The notes under the pieces were generated by a model. It was not told the origin of the DNA. It searched no databases and was given only the letters and a program-made list of their open reading frames with translations. This document shows, one piece after another, positions 46,239 to 55,021 of a stretch of 64,000 nucleotides of DNA (position 1 is the first letter of the stretch; each line of letters starts with the position of its first letter). Made by a program: the position numbers and the translations under genes. This stretch comes from Variovorax sp. PAMC 28711 (lineage in GTDB: Bacteria > Pseudomonadota > Gammaproteobacteria > Burkholderiales > Burkholderiaceae_C): NCBI RefSeq assembly GCF_001577265.1, contig NZ_CP014517.1, positions 3,012,501 to 3,076,500 of the forward strand. Reading direction: 5' to 3'.

Positions 46239-46950
46239 GCGAGCGCCACAGCGCGTAGCCGGATTCGTTCATGTGCAGGCGGTCGGGCCGGAACAGTTCC
46301 GGCCGCGGGCGGCCATCGGCGCCGAGCATCGGGGTGAAGATGTCGACGTATGCGCTGTTCCCGAGCGTGTTCAGATAGGCCGTGATGATGTTGTTGGTCT
46401 CGCGCACCTGCGGCAGAAGGCGCTCCCGCGAGGGGCTCGGCTTGACCGACACGAAGGTGATGCGGGCGTTCGGCAGTTCTGCCCTCACCGCCCGCGCGAA
46501 GCGCGCGAAGCTCTCCAGGATCTGCAGCGGCGTGCGACCTTCGGCCAGGTCGTTGTCGCCGGCGTACACCACCACCTGACGCGGCTTGTAGCGCAGCACC
46601 AGGTCGCGCACCAGGAGGCTGCATTCGGCCATCGTCGAGCCGCCGACGCCGCGGTTGATGGTGTGCGGCGTCTGCTGCTGGAAATCCTGCGCGAAGTGCG
46701 GCCAGAGCCGGATGGTCGAGCTGCCGACGAAGAGCACGCTGCCTTCGGGCGGCGGTCGCTCTCTGTCGGCGGCGTCGTAGGCCTCGAGTTCGCTGCGCCA
46801 GCGTGCGCGCGCCGCGTCGGTCGCCTTCAGAGTCGCGGCGGCATCCGGATCGACGGCCGGCACCGACAGCTGGGCCTGTGCAGCGAACCCTGCCGCGAGC
46901 GCCAGCGACAGCGCCAGCAGCGCGCTGCGCACCAGCGGAACGGGCCTCAA
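46183..46950 (-). CDS. Exported SGNH/GDSL esterase
   Basis: A 255-residue exported esterase-like protein. The signal peptide is RPVPLVRSALLALSLALAAG followed by FAAQAQ. The blocks are VLFVGSSTIRLW (serine near residue 78, GSS in place of GDS), GGSTMAE, VYAGDNDLAEG and the late PDRLHMNESGY with Asp and His. TTG 46950 overlaps the stop of the anti-sigma gene and has GAGAAG upstream, so it is probably translated by coupling; GTG at 46932 is an alternative. Downstream of sigK-rskA, it is likely part of that regulon. Ends by overlapping opgC by 56 bases. Confidence 0.82.
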   Translation of the reverse strand: MRPVPLVRSALLALSLALAAGFAAQAQLSVPAVDPDAAATLKATDAARARWRSELEAYDAADRERPPPEGSVLFVGSSTIRLWPHFAQDFQQQTPHTINRGVGGSTMAECSLLVRDLVLRYKPRQVVVYAGDNDLAEGRTPLQILESFARFARAVRAELPNARITFVSVKPSPSRERLLPQVRETNNIITAYLNTLGNSAYVDIFTPMLGADGRPRPELFRPDRLHMNESGYALWRSLIASHLLATAPPTLPPTQ

Positions 46951-47705
46951 AGCATCTTCTCGATCAGTGCGCCTTTGAAGAGAACCGGGCCGGTCGGGCC
47001 GCCCGCGCTCGGGACGCCGCCCTTGGGCTCGAGGCTGATCGCCAACGTGGGCACGGCCTGGATTTCGGAGGCGGCTGCGGCCAGCTTGAGGGCCGGCTGA
47101 GAGCCGAGCACGCCCAGCGAACGCGGTGCGCCGCCCGGTGGCAGTGCCCACAGCTGGAGCGAGCGGTCCGACGCTTCCTGGTAGCCGCCCACGCGTTGCA
47201 GCACGAGTTGGCGGTTCTTCGGGTCGAAGGTGACGAGCATCGAGGCGGCGGACTTGTCGTCCTGCAGCACGGCCACGTATTGCACGGCCGGCGCAGCGTT
47301 CAGCTGTTCGCGCAGGTTGAAACCGACCACCACGGCCAGCACCGTCGCCAGCGCGCCGACGCCCGCCGCGCCGCGCCAGAGCGCCAGGCTGCGCAGCCAT
47401 CCGGCGACGGGTGCCGCCGCTGGCGTCGTGGTCACGGCAGCGCGTTGCCGCTGGATCGCCTGCTCGCTCTGCTCGGCCTCGATGAGGTTGCGGATGCGGG
47501 TCCAGACCGCGCCGTCCGGCACGACGGGGCGCTCCAGCTCGGTCATGCTGGCCAGCCGGATCTGCCAGACCAGTGCCGCCGCGCGCACCGGCGCCTGTTC
47601 GCGCGCGATGGCTTCGAAGCGACGGCGGGCGCCGCCTCGCAGGGTGCCGAGCGCATGGCCGGCGGCCAGCAGTTCGACGAGTTCGGGGTGTGAGGCGATG
47701 TTCAT
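46947..47705 (-). CDS. Anti-sigma-K factor RskA family protein
   Basis: A 252-residue single-pass membrane protein. The N-terminal cytoplasmic part (about 1-100) has the HPELVELLAAGHALGTLRGG helix that binds sigma factors of the SigK group. A helix near 112-130 (AAGVGALATVLAVVVGFNL) crosses the membrane. The periplasmic RskA domain contains QLWALPPGGAPRSLGVL. The family tethers SigK and releases it after proteolysis. It starts 13 bases after sigK, an operon typical of ECF sigma/anti-sigma pairs. No conserved zinc-binding HxxxCxxC is seen, so release probably depends on the periplasmic domain. Confidence 0.92.
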   Translation of the reverse strand: MNIASHPELVELLAAGHALGTLRGGARRRFEAIAREQAPVRAAALVWQIRLASMTELERPVVPDGAVWTRIRNLIEAEQSEQAIQRQRAAVTTTPAAAPVAGWLRSLALWRGAAGVGALATVLAVVVGFNLREQLNAAPAVQYVAVLQDDKSAASMLVTFDPKNRQLVLQRVGGYQEASDRSLQLWALPPGGAPRSLGVLGSQPALKLAAAASEIQAVPTLAISLEPKGGVPSAGGPTGPVLFKGALIEKML

Positions 47706-47718
47706 GGGGATTCCTGTC

Positions 47719-48294
47719 TCACGCGAAGCGGCCCATGCAAACGCGCAGTTTCTCGATGCCGCGCCGGATCCACGTCTTGACCGTGCCCAGCGGCAGCTTC
47801 AGTTGTTCGGCCAGTTCGCCGTGGCTCATATCGCGAAGGTAAGCCAAGCTCACAACCTCGCGCTGGCGGCCTTCGAGCTGGCTCAGGCACTGGTGAAGCG
47901 CCCACGCCTGCTCGCTGGCGTCGGCGGTGTCCACCGGGTTCGGTGCGTCGGATTCGAGCGTGTCGGCCAGCACCTCGTCGAACTCCTGCGTGAGCTGGGC
48001 GCGGTCGGCGGTGCGGCGACGCAACAGGTCGAGCGCACGGCTGCGCACGATCAGGCCCATCCAGGCCATCGGCGGGCTCAGGGTACTGCGGTAATCGCCG
48101 GCCACGCGCCAGATCGTCATGAACGCCTCCTGCAGGACGTCTTCGGCCCGTTCGCGCTGCCGAACGACGCGCAGCGCCAACCCGAAAAGTTTGGGAGAAG
48201 TGCGGTCATACAGGAGGCGCAGCGCGGCTTCGTCTTTGCGACCCACACGGTCGAGCAGCGCCATCAATTCGGCGTCGGGGCTTGAATCGGTCAT
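47719..48294 (-). CDS. sigK: ECF sigma factor, SigK-type
   Basis: A 191-residue extracytoplasmic-function sigma factor. Region 2 has LFGLALRVVRQRERAEDVLQ then AFMTIWRVAGDY; region 4 has SQLEGRQREVVSLAYLRDMSH and LPLGTVKTWIRRGIEKLR. The start was set at ATG 48294 because the sequence MTDSSPDAELMALL is the usual beginning; ATG 48312 would add six residues and neither has a strong ribosome-binding site. It is followed by its anti-sigma gene and divergent from a DUF3455 lipoprotein gene, which may be under its control. Confidence 0.94.
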   Translation of the reverse strand: MTDSSPDAELMALLDRVGRKDEAALRLLYDRTSPKLFGLALRVVRQRERAEDVLQEAFMTIWRVAGDYRSTLSPPMAWMGLIVRSRALDLLRRRTADRAQLTQEFDEVLADTLESDAPNPVDTADASEQAWALHQCLSQLEGRQREVVSLAYLRDMSHGELAEQLKLPLGTVKTWIRRGIEKLRVCMGRFA

Positions 48295-48478
48295 GCACGG
48301 ATTGTGAAACATTGCTGCTCATGTCAAACGATACGGTCCTACGGCCCGGTCGGATTCAACGTGGGAAAGTCAGCAGCGTGGGTGTCAATGCCCCACGCTC
48401 AAGGGGAGAGACCCGTTCAAAACGACAAAAAAGGTCTCGCATTTCTGCAACAAACCCTCCGAAACAGGAAAAAAGTCC

Positions 48479-49033
48479 ATGACCTTCCGCACCCTGACCT
48501 CCCTCGCAGCCGTGGCTGCCGTCGCCAGCCTCGCCGCATGCTCCGGCATGGGCGCGAAGCCGATGATGTATTCGCAGGCCAGCCTGCCCGACACCGTGAA
48601 GGTGCCGGCCGGCAACGCCGTGGCGATGCAGACCGTGGGCGCCGGCGACATCACCTACGAGTGCCGCGCCAAGGCGGGCATGCCCGGCCAGTTCGAGTGG
48701 GTGTTCGTCGGCCCCGACGCGAAACTGATGGACCGTGCGGGCAAGCAGGTCGGCAAGTACTACGGCCCGCCCGCCACCTGGGAGAGCATGGACGGCTCCA
48801 AGCTGACCGCCACGCAGGTCGCCGTCGCGCCCAACGGCATGGCCAACATCCCGTACCAGCTGGTCAAGGCCAACCCGGCGATGGGCAGCGGCGCGATGCA
48901 AGGCGTGACCTACATTCAGCGCGTCGCCACCCAGGGCGGCGTCGCACCGATGGCGCCCTGCGCCGCGGCCTCGATGGGACAGAAGCAGGTCGTGAAGTAC
49001 CAGGCCGACTACATCTTCTACAAGGCGATGTAA
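48479..49033 (+). CDS. DUF3455 family lipoprotein
   Basis: A 184-residue exported protein. The signal peptide ends SLAAC, with C21 as lipidated residue. The mature domain includes AMQTVGAGDITYECRAK, FEWVFVGPDAKLMDRAGK, TWESMDGSKLTA and the end KYQADYIFYKAM, which together match DUF3455 proteins. Function is unknown. Family members are often found beside sigK-rskA pairs in betaproteobacteria, as here (divergent, 184 bases upstream), which suggests that SigK controls it. Its stop lies four bases before the convergent argH. Confidence 0.85.
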   Translation: MTFRTLTSLAAVAAVASLAACSGMGAKPMMYSQASLPDTVKVPAGNAVAMQTVGAGDITYECRAKAGMPGQFEWVFVGPDAKLMDRAGKQVGKYYGPPATWESMDGSKLTATQVAVAPNGMANIPYQLVKANPAMGSGAMQGVTYIQRVATQGGVAPMAPCAAASMGQKQVVKYQADYIFYKAM

Positions 49034-49037
49034 GGCC

Positions 49038-50435
<1,398 letters not shown>

Positions 50436-50457
50436 GGGAGCCGATCAGAAAGCAATA

Positions 50458-51567
50458 ATGGGTTTGTCACCCAACGTATCTGCGATGCGCAATCCGTCGA
50501 TTTTATCGGCCACCCCTGCCAGGCCCCACAGGGCGGGCGCTCCGGCGCCGGTCAAGCCGCGCGCGTCGCGCAAAGCGGTGCCTGCCTTGTTCGATGCCTG
50601 CCAGATCGGCGTGGTGCTGCGCACGGTGCTCTTCGTGGAAGCCGTGGTCGCGATTGCCACGCTGTTCGCGGCCTCCACGGCGGTCGACTGGCTCACGCTC
50701 GCCGCGACCATCACGGGCGGCGCGTTGCCGGCCACGCTGCTCTGGTTGGTCGCGGCCTGCGGGCTCAAGAGAATGCTGGGACGCATGCGCCGCGAGGCGC
50801 AGTTCGCGACCGGCGCGCTGCTCGGTGCGGTGGCGGCGCTCTACGGCTGCGGCCTGTTGCGCCTCACTGGCGTGCTGGGCGCCGCGCCTTGGGTCGCGAG
50901 TGCGCTGGCCGGCGCGATGTTCGCCGCCATCGTCATGGCGGCACTGGTGCTGCGGGCGCGCGGCCGTACGCCGGCCGCCACCACGGCGCGACTCGAAGAG
51001 TTGCAGGCCCGCATCCGTCCGCACTTCCTCTTCAACACACTCAACAGCGCCATCGCGCTGGTGCGCGACGAGCCGGCCAAGGCCGAGGCGATGCTGGAAG
51101 ACCTGAGCGAGCTGTTCCGCCAGGCGCTGGCCGAACCGAACGAGTCGGTCACGCTGGCCGACGAGATCGCGCTGGCCGAACGCTACCTCGCGATCGAGCA
51201 AGTGCGCTTTGAAGACCGACTGCGCATTCGCTGGGACCTCGATCCGGACGCGAGCCATGCCCGCCTGCCGCCGTTGCTGCTGCAGCCGCTGGTGGAGAAC
51301 GCGGTGAAGCACGGTGTCGAGCCCAGCCCCGAGGGCGCGCGCCTGCGCATCCGCACCGAGCGACGCGGCGGCATGGTGGTGATCGAGGTCACCAACAGCC
51401 TGCCGCCGCTGCGCTGGGCCGACCAGCCGCTGCCGCGCGGCCACGGCATCGCACTGGACAACGTGCGCGACCGGCTGCGCTTGATGCACGACATGCAGGC
51501 GCAGTTCAGCGCCGGCATCGACCAGGACCACTACCGCGTGCGCATCGTGATCCCGGCGGAACCATGA
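50458..51567 (+). CDS. LytS/AlgZ-type sensor histidine kinase
   Basis: A membrane sensor kinase of about 369 residues. Four hydrophobic helices (about 45-150) are followed by a His_kinase domain with IRPHFLFNTLNSAIALV (phospho-site His) and a HATPase with LLQPLVENAVKHG and GHGIALDNVRDRL. This is the LytS/AlgZ class. ATG 50458 was chosen; ATG 50485 would remove nine residues and neither has a strong ribosome-binding site. Its stop overlaps the LytTR regulator start. Divergent from argH, as in other Comamonadaceae where an AlgZ/AlgR-like pair follows argH. Confidence 0.88.
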   Translation: MGLSPNVSAMRNPSILSATPARPHRAGAPAPVKPRASRKAVPALFDACQIGVVLRTVLFVEAVVAIATLFAASTAVDWLTLAATITGGALPATLLWLVAACGLKRMLGRMRREAQFATGALLGAVAALYGCGLLRLTGVLGAAPWVASALAGAMFAAIVMAALVLRARGRTPAATTARLEELQARIRPHFLFNTLNSAIALVRDEPAKAEAMLEDLSELFRQALAEPNESVTLADEIALAERYLAIEQVRFEDRLRIRWDLDPDASHARLPPLLLQPLVENAVKHGVEPSPEGARLRIRTERRGGMVVIEVTNSLPPLRWADQPLPRGHGIALDNVRDRLRLMHDMQAQFSAGIDQDHYRVRIVIPAEP

Positions 51568-52313
51568 CCCTCAAGACCCTGATCGTCGACGACGAAGCCC
51601 TGGCGCGCTCGCGCCTGCGCACCTTGCTGGGCGACTGCCATGCGCCGGGCGCCGACGTGGTGGCCGAAGCCGCGCAGGGCAGCGATGCGGTGCTGCACCT
51701 GAACAGCGGCGCGCCGCTCGACCTGGTGCTGCTCGACATCCACATGCCGGGCATGGACGGCATCGAGGTCGCCCGCACGCTGCGCGGCCGGCCCGATGCA
51801 CCGGCCGTGGTGTTCGTCACCGCGCACGCGTCGCACGCAGTGACCGCCTTCGAGCTCGACGCGGTCGACTACCTCACGAAGCCGGTGCGCGTCGAGCGGC
51901 TGCAGCAGGCGCTGCAAAAAGCCCAGCGCTTCCTGAAAGACCGGCGCGCACTGCAGCCCAATACGCCGCAGGAATCGCTGCTGATCCAGGACCGCGGACG
52001 CGCCGAGCGCGTGCCGCTGGCCGAGGTGCTCTACCTCAAGTCCGAATACAAATACCTCACCGTGCGCACCGCGACGCGCAGCCACATCTTCGACGGCGCA
52101 CTCAGTGATTTCGAAGAGCGCTACCCGACCCGGTTCGTGCGGGTCCACCGCAATGCGCTGGTGGCGCGCGCCGCGATCCGCGCGCTGGAGAAACACGACG
52201 ATGGCGAAGACGCCGAAGGCTGGGCGCTGCGCCTCGAAGGCATTCCCGAACCCGTGGTGGTGTCGCGCCGGCAGCTGCCGGGCGTGCGTGAAGCGATGAA
52301 AGAAGGCCGATGA
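51564..52313 (+). CDS. LytR/AlgR-type response regulator (LytTR DNA-binding)
   Basis: A 249-residue regulator. The receiver (about 3-120) has D9 D10, phospho-acceptor D58 (LLDIHMPGMDG) and the lysine of DYLTKPVRVERLQ. The C-terminal LytTR domain (about 140-245) contains VLYLKSEYKYLTVRT and the DNA-contact segment FVRVHRNALVARAAI. It is coupled on both sides by 4-base overlaps: to the sensor kinase upstream and to the AI-2E-family permease downstream. In pseudomonads AlgR controls alginate and type IV pili; here the target is unknown but the permease is a candidate. Confidence 0.93.
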   Translation: MTLKTLIVDDEALARSRLRTLLGDCHAPGADVVAEAAQGSDAVLHLNSGAPLDLVLLDIHMPGMDGIEVARTLRGRPDAPAVVFVTAHASHAVTAFELDAVDYLTKPVRVERLQQALQKAQRFLKDRRALQPNTPQESLLIQDRGRAERVPLAEVLYLKSEYKYLTVRTATRSHIFDGALSDFEERYPTRFVRVHRNALVARAAIRALEKHDDGEDAEGWALRLEGIPEPVVVSRRQLPGVREAMKEGR

Positions 52314-53479
52314 GCACTCCCGAGACGAATCCTGCAGCCGTTGCCAAGGCGGCGAATGTCCAGAAACAGCGCGAGCGGCTCATGTTGCACATGCCGGTCG
52401 ACGTGCGCAGTGCATCGCTCGTCGTGCTGGCCGTGCTCGCCAGCATCTTCGCGTTGCGATGGGCTGCCGCGGTTTTCATTCCGCTGATGCTGAGCCTGTT
52501 GCTGACCTACGCGCTGTCGCCCGTGGTCGATCGGCTGGAACGCTGGCGCATGCCGCGCTGGATCGGTGCTGCCGTCGTCCTGCTGGGCATCGGCGGTGCG
52601 ATGGGGTGGACTGCGTTCTCGCTGGCCGGTAGCGCATCGCAGCTGCTCGATTCGGTGCCGGTCGCCACGCAGAAATTGCGCATGGCGATTCGCGCCAACG
52701 CGCGCGCTAACACGAGCCCAATCGACACGGTGCAGCAGGCGGCCGCGCAACTCGAGCAAGCGGCTTCGGAAAATTCGGCGCAGGTGGCGGCGCGCCGCGG
52801 CGTGACGCGCGTGACCATCGAGCGACCTTCGTTCAACGTGCGCGACTATCTCTGGAGCGGTACGGTCGGCCTGCTCGGCGCGGCCGGGCAACTCACGCTG
52901 GTCGCCTTTCTCACCTTCTTCGCGCTCGGATCGGGCAACACCTTCCGGCGCAAGCTCGTGAAGATCACCGGCTCGAGCCTCGAAAAGAAAAAGATCACGG
53001 TGCATGTGCTGGACGACATCACCCGCAACATCGAGCGCTACCTGCTCGTGCAGATCCTCAGCAGCGTGCTGGTCGGCGTCGCCACCGGCCTGGCCTTCTG
53101 GGCGCTCGGGCTGCAGGATGCCGCGGTGTGGGGAATCATCGCGGCCGTCACCAACCTCATTCCGTACATCGGTTCGGTGATTGTCATGGGCGCTGCGGGC
53201 CTGGTGGCCTTCCTGCAGTTCGGAACCGTGTCGATGGCGCTCACGATCGGCGGCGTCTCGCTGCTGATCCATACGCTCGTGGGCAACCTGCTGGTTCCCT
53301 GGCTCACCAGCCGCACCAGCCGCATGAACCCGGTCGCGGTGTTCGTCGGCGTGATCTTCTGGGGCTGGCTCTGGGGCATCTGGGGCTTGCTGCTCGGCAT
53401 CCCGATCACGATGGTGATCAAGGCCGTTTGCGACCGGGTGGAAGACCTGCAACCGATCGGGGAACTGCTGGGGGACTGA
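52310..53479 (+). CDS. AI-2E family transporter (TqsA/YdiK-like)
   Basis: A 389-residue membrane protein with about eight helices. Typical stretches are FIPLMLSLLLTYALSPVVDR, the cytoplasmic/periplasmic insert of about 100-190, and NLIPYIGSVIVMGAAG with WGLLLGIPITMVIKAVCDRV at the end. Family members transport autoinducer-2 or act as Na+/H+ exchangers; the substrate here is not known. ATGA overlap with the LytTR regulator indicates one operon of sensor, regulator and transporter. The stop lies 70 bases before the convergent flavoprotein gene. Confidence 0.9.
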   Translation: MSTPETNPAAVAKAANVQKQRERLMLHMPVDVRSASLVVLAVLASIFALRWAAAVFIPLMLSLLLTYALSPVVDRLERWRMPRWIGAAVVLLGIGGAMGWTAFSLAGSASQLLDSVPVATQKLRMAIRANARANTSPIDTVQQAAAQLEQAASENSAQVAARRGVTRVTIERPSFNVRDYLWSGTVGLLGAAGQLTLVAFLTFFALGSGNTFRRKLVKITGSSLEKKKITVHVLDDITRNIERYLLVQILSSVLVGVATGLAFWALGLQDAAVWGIIAAVTNLIPYIGSVIVMGAAGLVAFLQFGTVSMALTIGGVSLLIHTLVGNLLVPWLTSRTSRMNPVAVFVGVIFWGWLWGIWGLLLGIPITMVIKAVCDRVEDLQPIGELLGD

Positions 53480-53551
53480 GGCGGTTTGCGCCCACTGTTG
53501 GCTTCCGCTTTTCTGTGCGGAGCAGCCGGTCAGGTTTGGGCTCTGTTGGAT

Positions 53552-54448
53552 CTAAACCATGGTCGACCTGTGTGCGGCGACCCCCGCCATCGCGCCATCG
53601 GCGACTGCCATTGCGATGTTGCCCGCTGCACGCGCTGCATCGCCGCAGGCAAAAACATTTGACACAGACGTTTGCTGCATGGCGTCCACCTGAATAAAGG
53701 CCCCCATGGGCCCCTGCGTCAGCGTGCAACCCAGTTGTGCCGCGATGGGGCTGGCGAGGTGCGTGCGTGGCTGCGTGAAAAGCCCGTTCATCGACAGCGT
53801 GCGCCCATCGGCCAGAACCACATCGGCCACCCCGTCGATGCGAACGATGCGTGCCGCCTCCACTCGTGTGCCGCGACGCGCGAAAGCGGCAAGGTCATCC
53901 TCTGACGGCCGGTAGGCATCGTTGAGGAACAGGGTGGGCGTTCCCCAATCGGTCAGCATCACAGCGTGGTGGTGGGCCAACTCCGATGCCGCAATGATGC
54001 CGATGGGGCCGGCCTCCAGTTCATACCCGTGGCAATAGGGGCAGTGAAAGATGCTCCGCCCCCAGCGCTCGGCCAGACCCGAGACAGGCGGCAACTCATC
54101 CCGCACGCCGGTGGCCAACACAAGCCGCGCCGCGTCCACGCTCTCACCGCCGACCTGAAAGCCGAAGCGCCCGTCCTCGCGCTGCGAGGCTTCCTCTGCG
54201 AGGCCATCCAGCCATCGCACGGTCGGATAGCGCAACAGCTGCCGACGGGCCTCCGCCGCGATGGCGCCGGGCGCCACGCCATCACGCGACAGGAACCCGT
54301 GGGATGTACCGCCAGCCTCATCGACGAAGCGATTGCGTCTCAGGCCGGCATCGACGACGGTCACGTTCCGCCTCGCCCTGGCCAGTTGCAGGGCTGCCGA
54401 CAGGCCGGCGTAGCTTCCGCCGATGACAGCGAACTCAGTCTTGACCAT
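53552..54448 (-). CDS. Thioredoxin reductase-like NAD(P)/FAD oxidoreductase
   Basis: A 298-residue flavoprotein. The FAD-binding motif is FAVIGGSYAGLSAALQLARA (about 5-24) and the second nucleotide motif is reduced (GPIGIIAASELAHHHAV). The redox-active cysteines lie in FHCPYCHGYE near residue 140, and NVFACGDAARA (about 262) is the C-terminal FAD loop. It resembles the thioredoxin reductase / ferredoxin-NADP reductase-like group. Its start overlaps the Rrf2 gene by 14 bases, so the two are co-expressed. Likely a thiol redox enzyme used under the stress sensed by the regulator. Confidence 0.9.
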   Translation of the reverse strand: MVKTEFAVIGGSYAGLSAALQLARARRNVTVVDAGLRRNRFVDEAGGTSHGFLSRDGVAPGAIAAEARRQLLRYPTVRWLDGLAEEASQREDGRFGFQVGGESVDAARLVLATGVRDELPPVSGLAERWGRSIFHCPYCHGYELEAGPIGIIAASELAHHHAVMLTDWGTPTLFLNDAYRPSEDDLAAFARRGTRVEAARIVRIDGVADVVLADGRTLSMNGLFTQPRTHLASPIAAQLGCTLTQGPMGAFIQVDAMQQTSVSNVFACGDAARAAGNIAMAVADGAMAGVAAHRSTMV

Positions 54449-54917
54449 GGTGGTCCTCCAAACGATGGATGGCGGCCCCTTTCGCCGGTCGATGTGCCCT
54501 CAAGCGGCTGTCGAAACCCTTCGACAGCTGGGCCAAAGTGATACCTTCCAGACGCGATAACAAAGAGGCCTCCGCCTCCTGCATCGCAGTCCGAAGTGAG
54601 TCATTGACGACCTGCGCGACCAAGCATTCGGGCCGGTCCTCCCGAAATCCGAGGGACACCAGCGCAGGAGCGCCCAGTGCCATGTGCACATCGTGCAGCG
54701 TGACGCTTTCCAGCGGCGCGGCCATCACCCAGCCGCCGCCGTGCCCCTTTTCGGACGTGATGAAGCCTGCCTCGCGCAAGCCGGACATCAGCCGGCGGAG
54801 CACGACAGGGTTGGTGCTCATCGCCGCGGCGAGCACCTCCGAAGTGACCGGAGCTTCAGCGTGCGCTAAATGAAGAAGCACATGCAGAACATCGGAGAGT
54901 CGGCTGTTTTGTTTCAT
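54435..54917 (-). CDS. Rrf2 family transcriptional regulator
   Basis: A 160-residue winged-helix regulator. The N-terminal domain has DVLHVLLHLAHAEAPVTSEV, the recognition region TNPVVLRRLMSGLREAGFIT and the Rrf2 wing EKGHGGGWVMA. The usual cluster of three cysteines (C-x5-C-x5-C) found in IscR/NsrR is not present; only one cysteine, in RPECLVAQ, is seen, so an iron-sulfur cluster is unlikely and a thiol switch is possible. ATG 54917 was chosen; an upstream ATG at 54941 lies in the promoter. It probably represses its own operon with the flavoprotein. Confidence 0.9.
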   Translation of the reverse strand: MKQNSRLSDVLHVLLHLAHAEAPVTSEVLAAAMSTNPVVLRRLMSGLREAGFITSEKGHGGGWVMAAPLESVTLHDVHMALGAPALVSLGFREDRPECLVAQVVNDSLRTAMQEAEASLLSRLEGITLAQLSKGFDSRLRAHRPAKGAAIHRLEDHHGQD

Positions 54918-54964
54918 GCAACCATCATAGTTGCATAACATTCGCCCCGTGAGGAGGATGTCAA
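54916..54964 (-). promoter_or_regulatory. Promoter and inverted-repeat operator of the rrf2-flavoprotein operon
   Basis: On the minus strand a perfect -35 box TTGACA (54964-54959) is followed after 18 bases by TGTTAT (54940-54935). An inverted repeat ATGCAAC-N7-GTTGCAT (54936-54916) runs from the end of the -10 box to the start codon. The likely transcription start, about 54928, lies within the repeat, so a protein bound here would block initiation. It fits self-repression by the Rrf2 protein. Confidence 0.75.
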
Positions 54965-55021
54965 TCGGGAGGGGCTACCCGCCGCCCTCGGCCCCGCCCT
55001 GAACGGCAACCCCGCCCCAGG

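Noticed and set aside
48295..48478. Possible small coding regions between sigK and the DUF3455 gene
   Set aside because: Short open frames there lack ribosome-binding sites and family resemblance; the region is better seen as a divergent promoter region.
53508..53523. CCGC...GCGG hairpin after the AI-2E permease
   Set aside because: A four-base stem with no T-tract is too weak to call a terminator.
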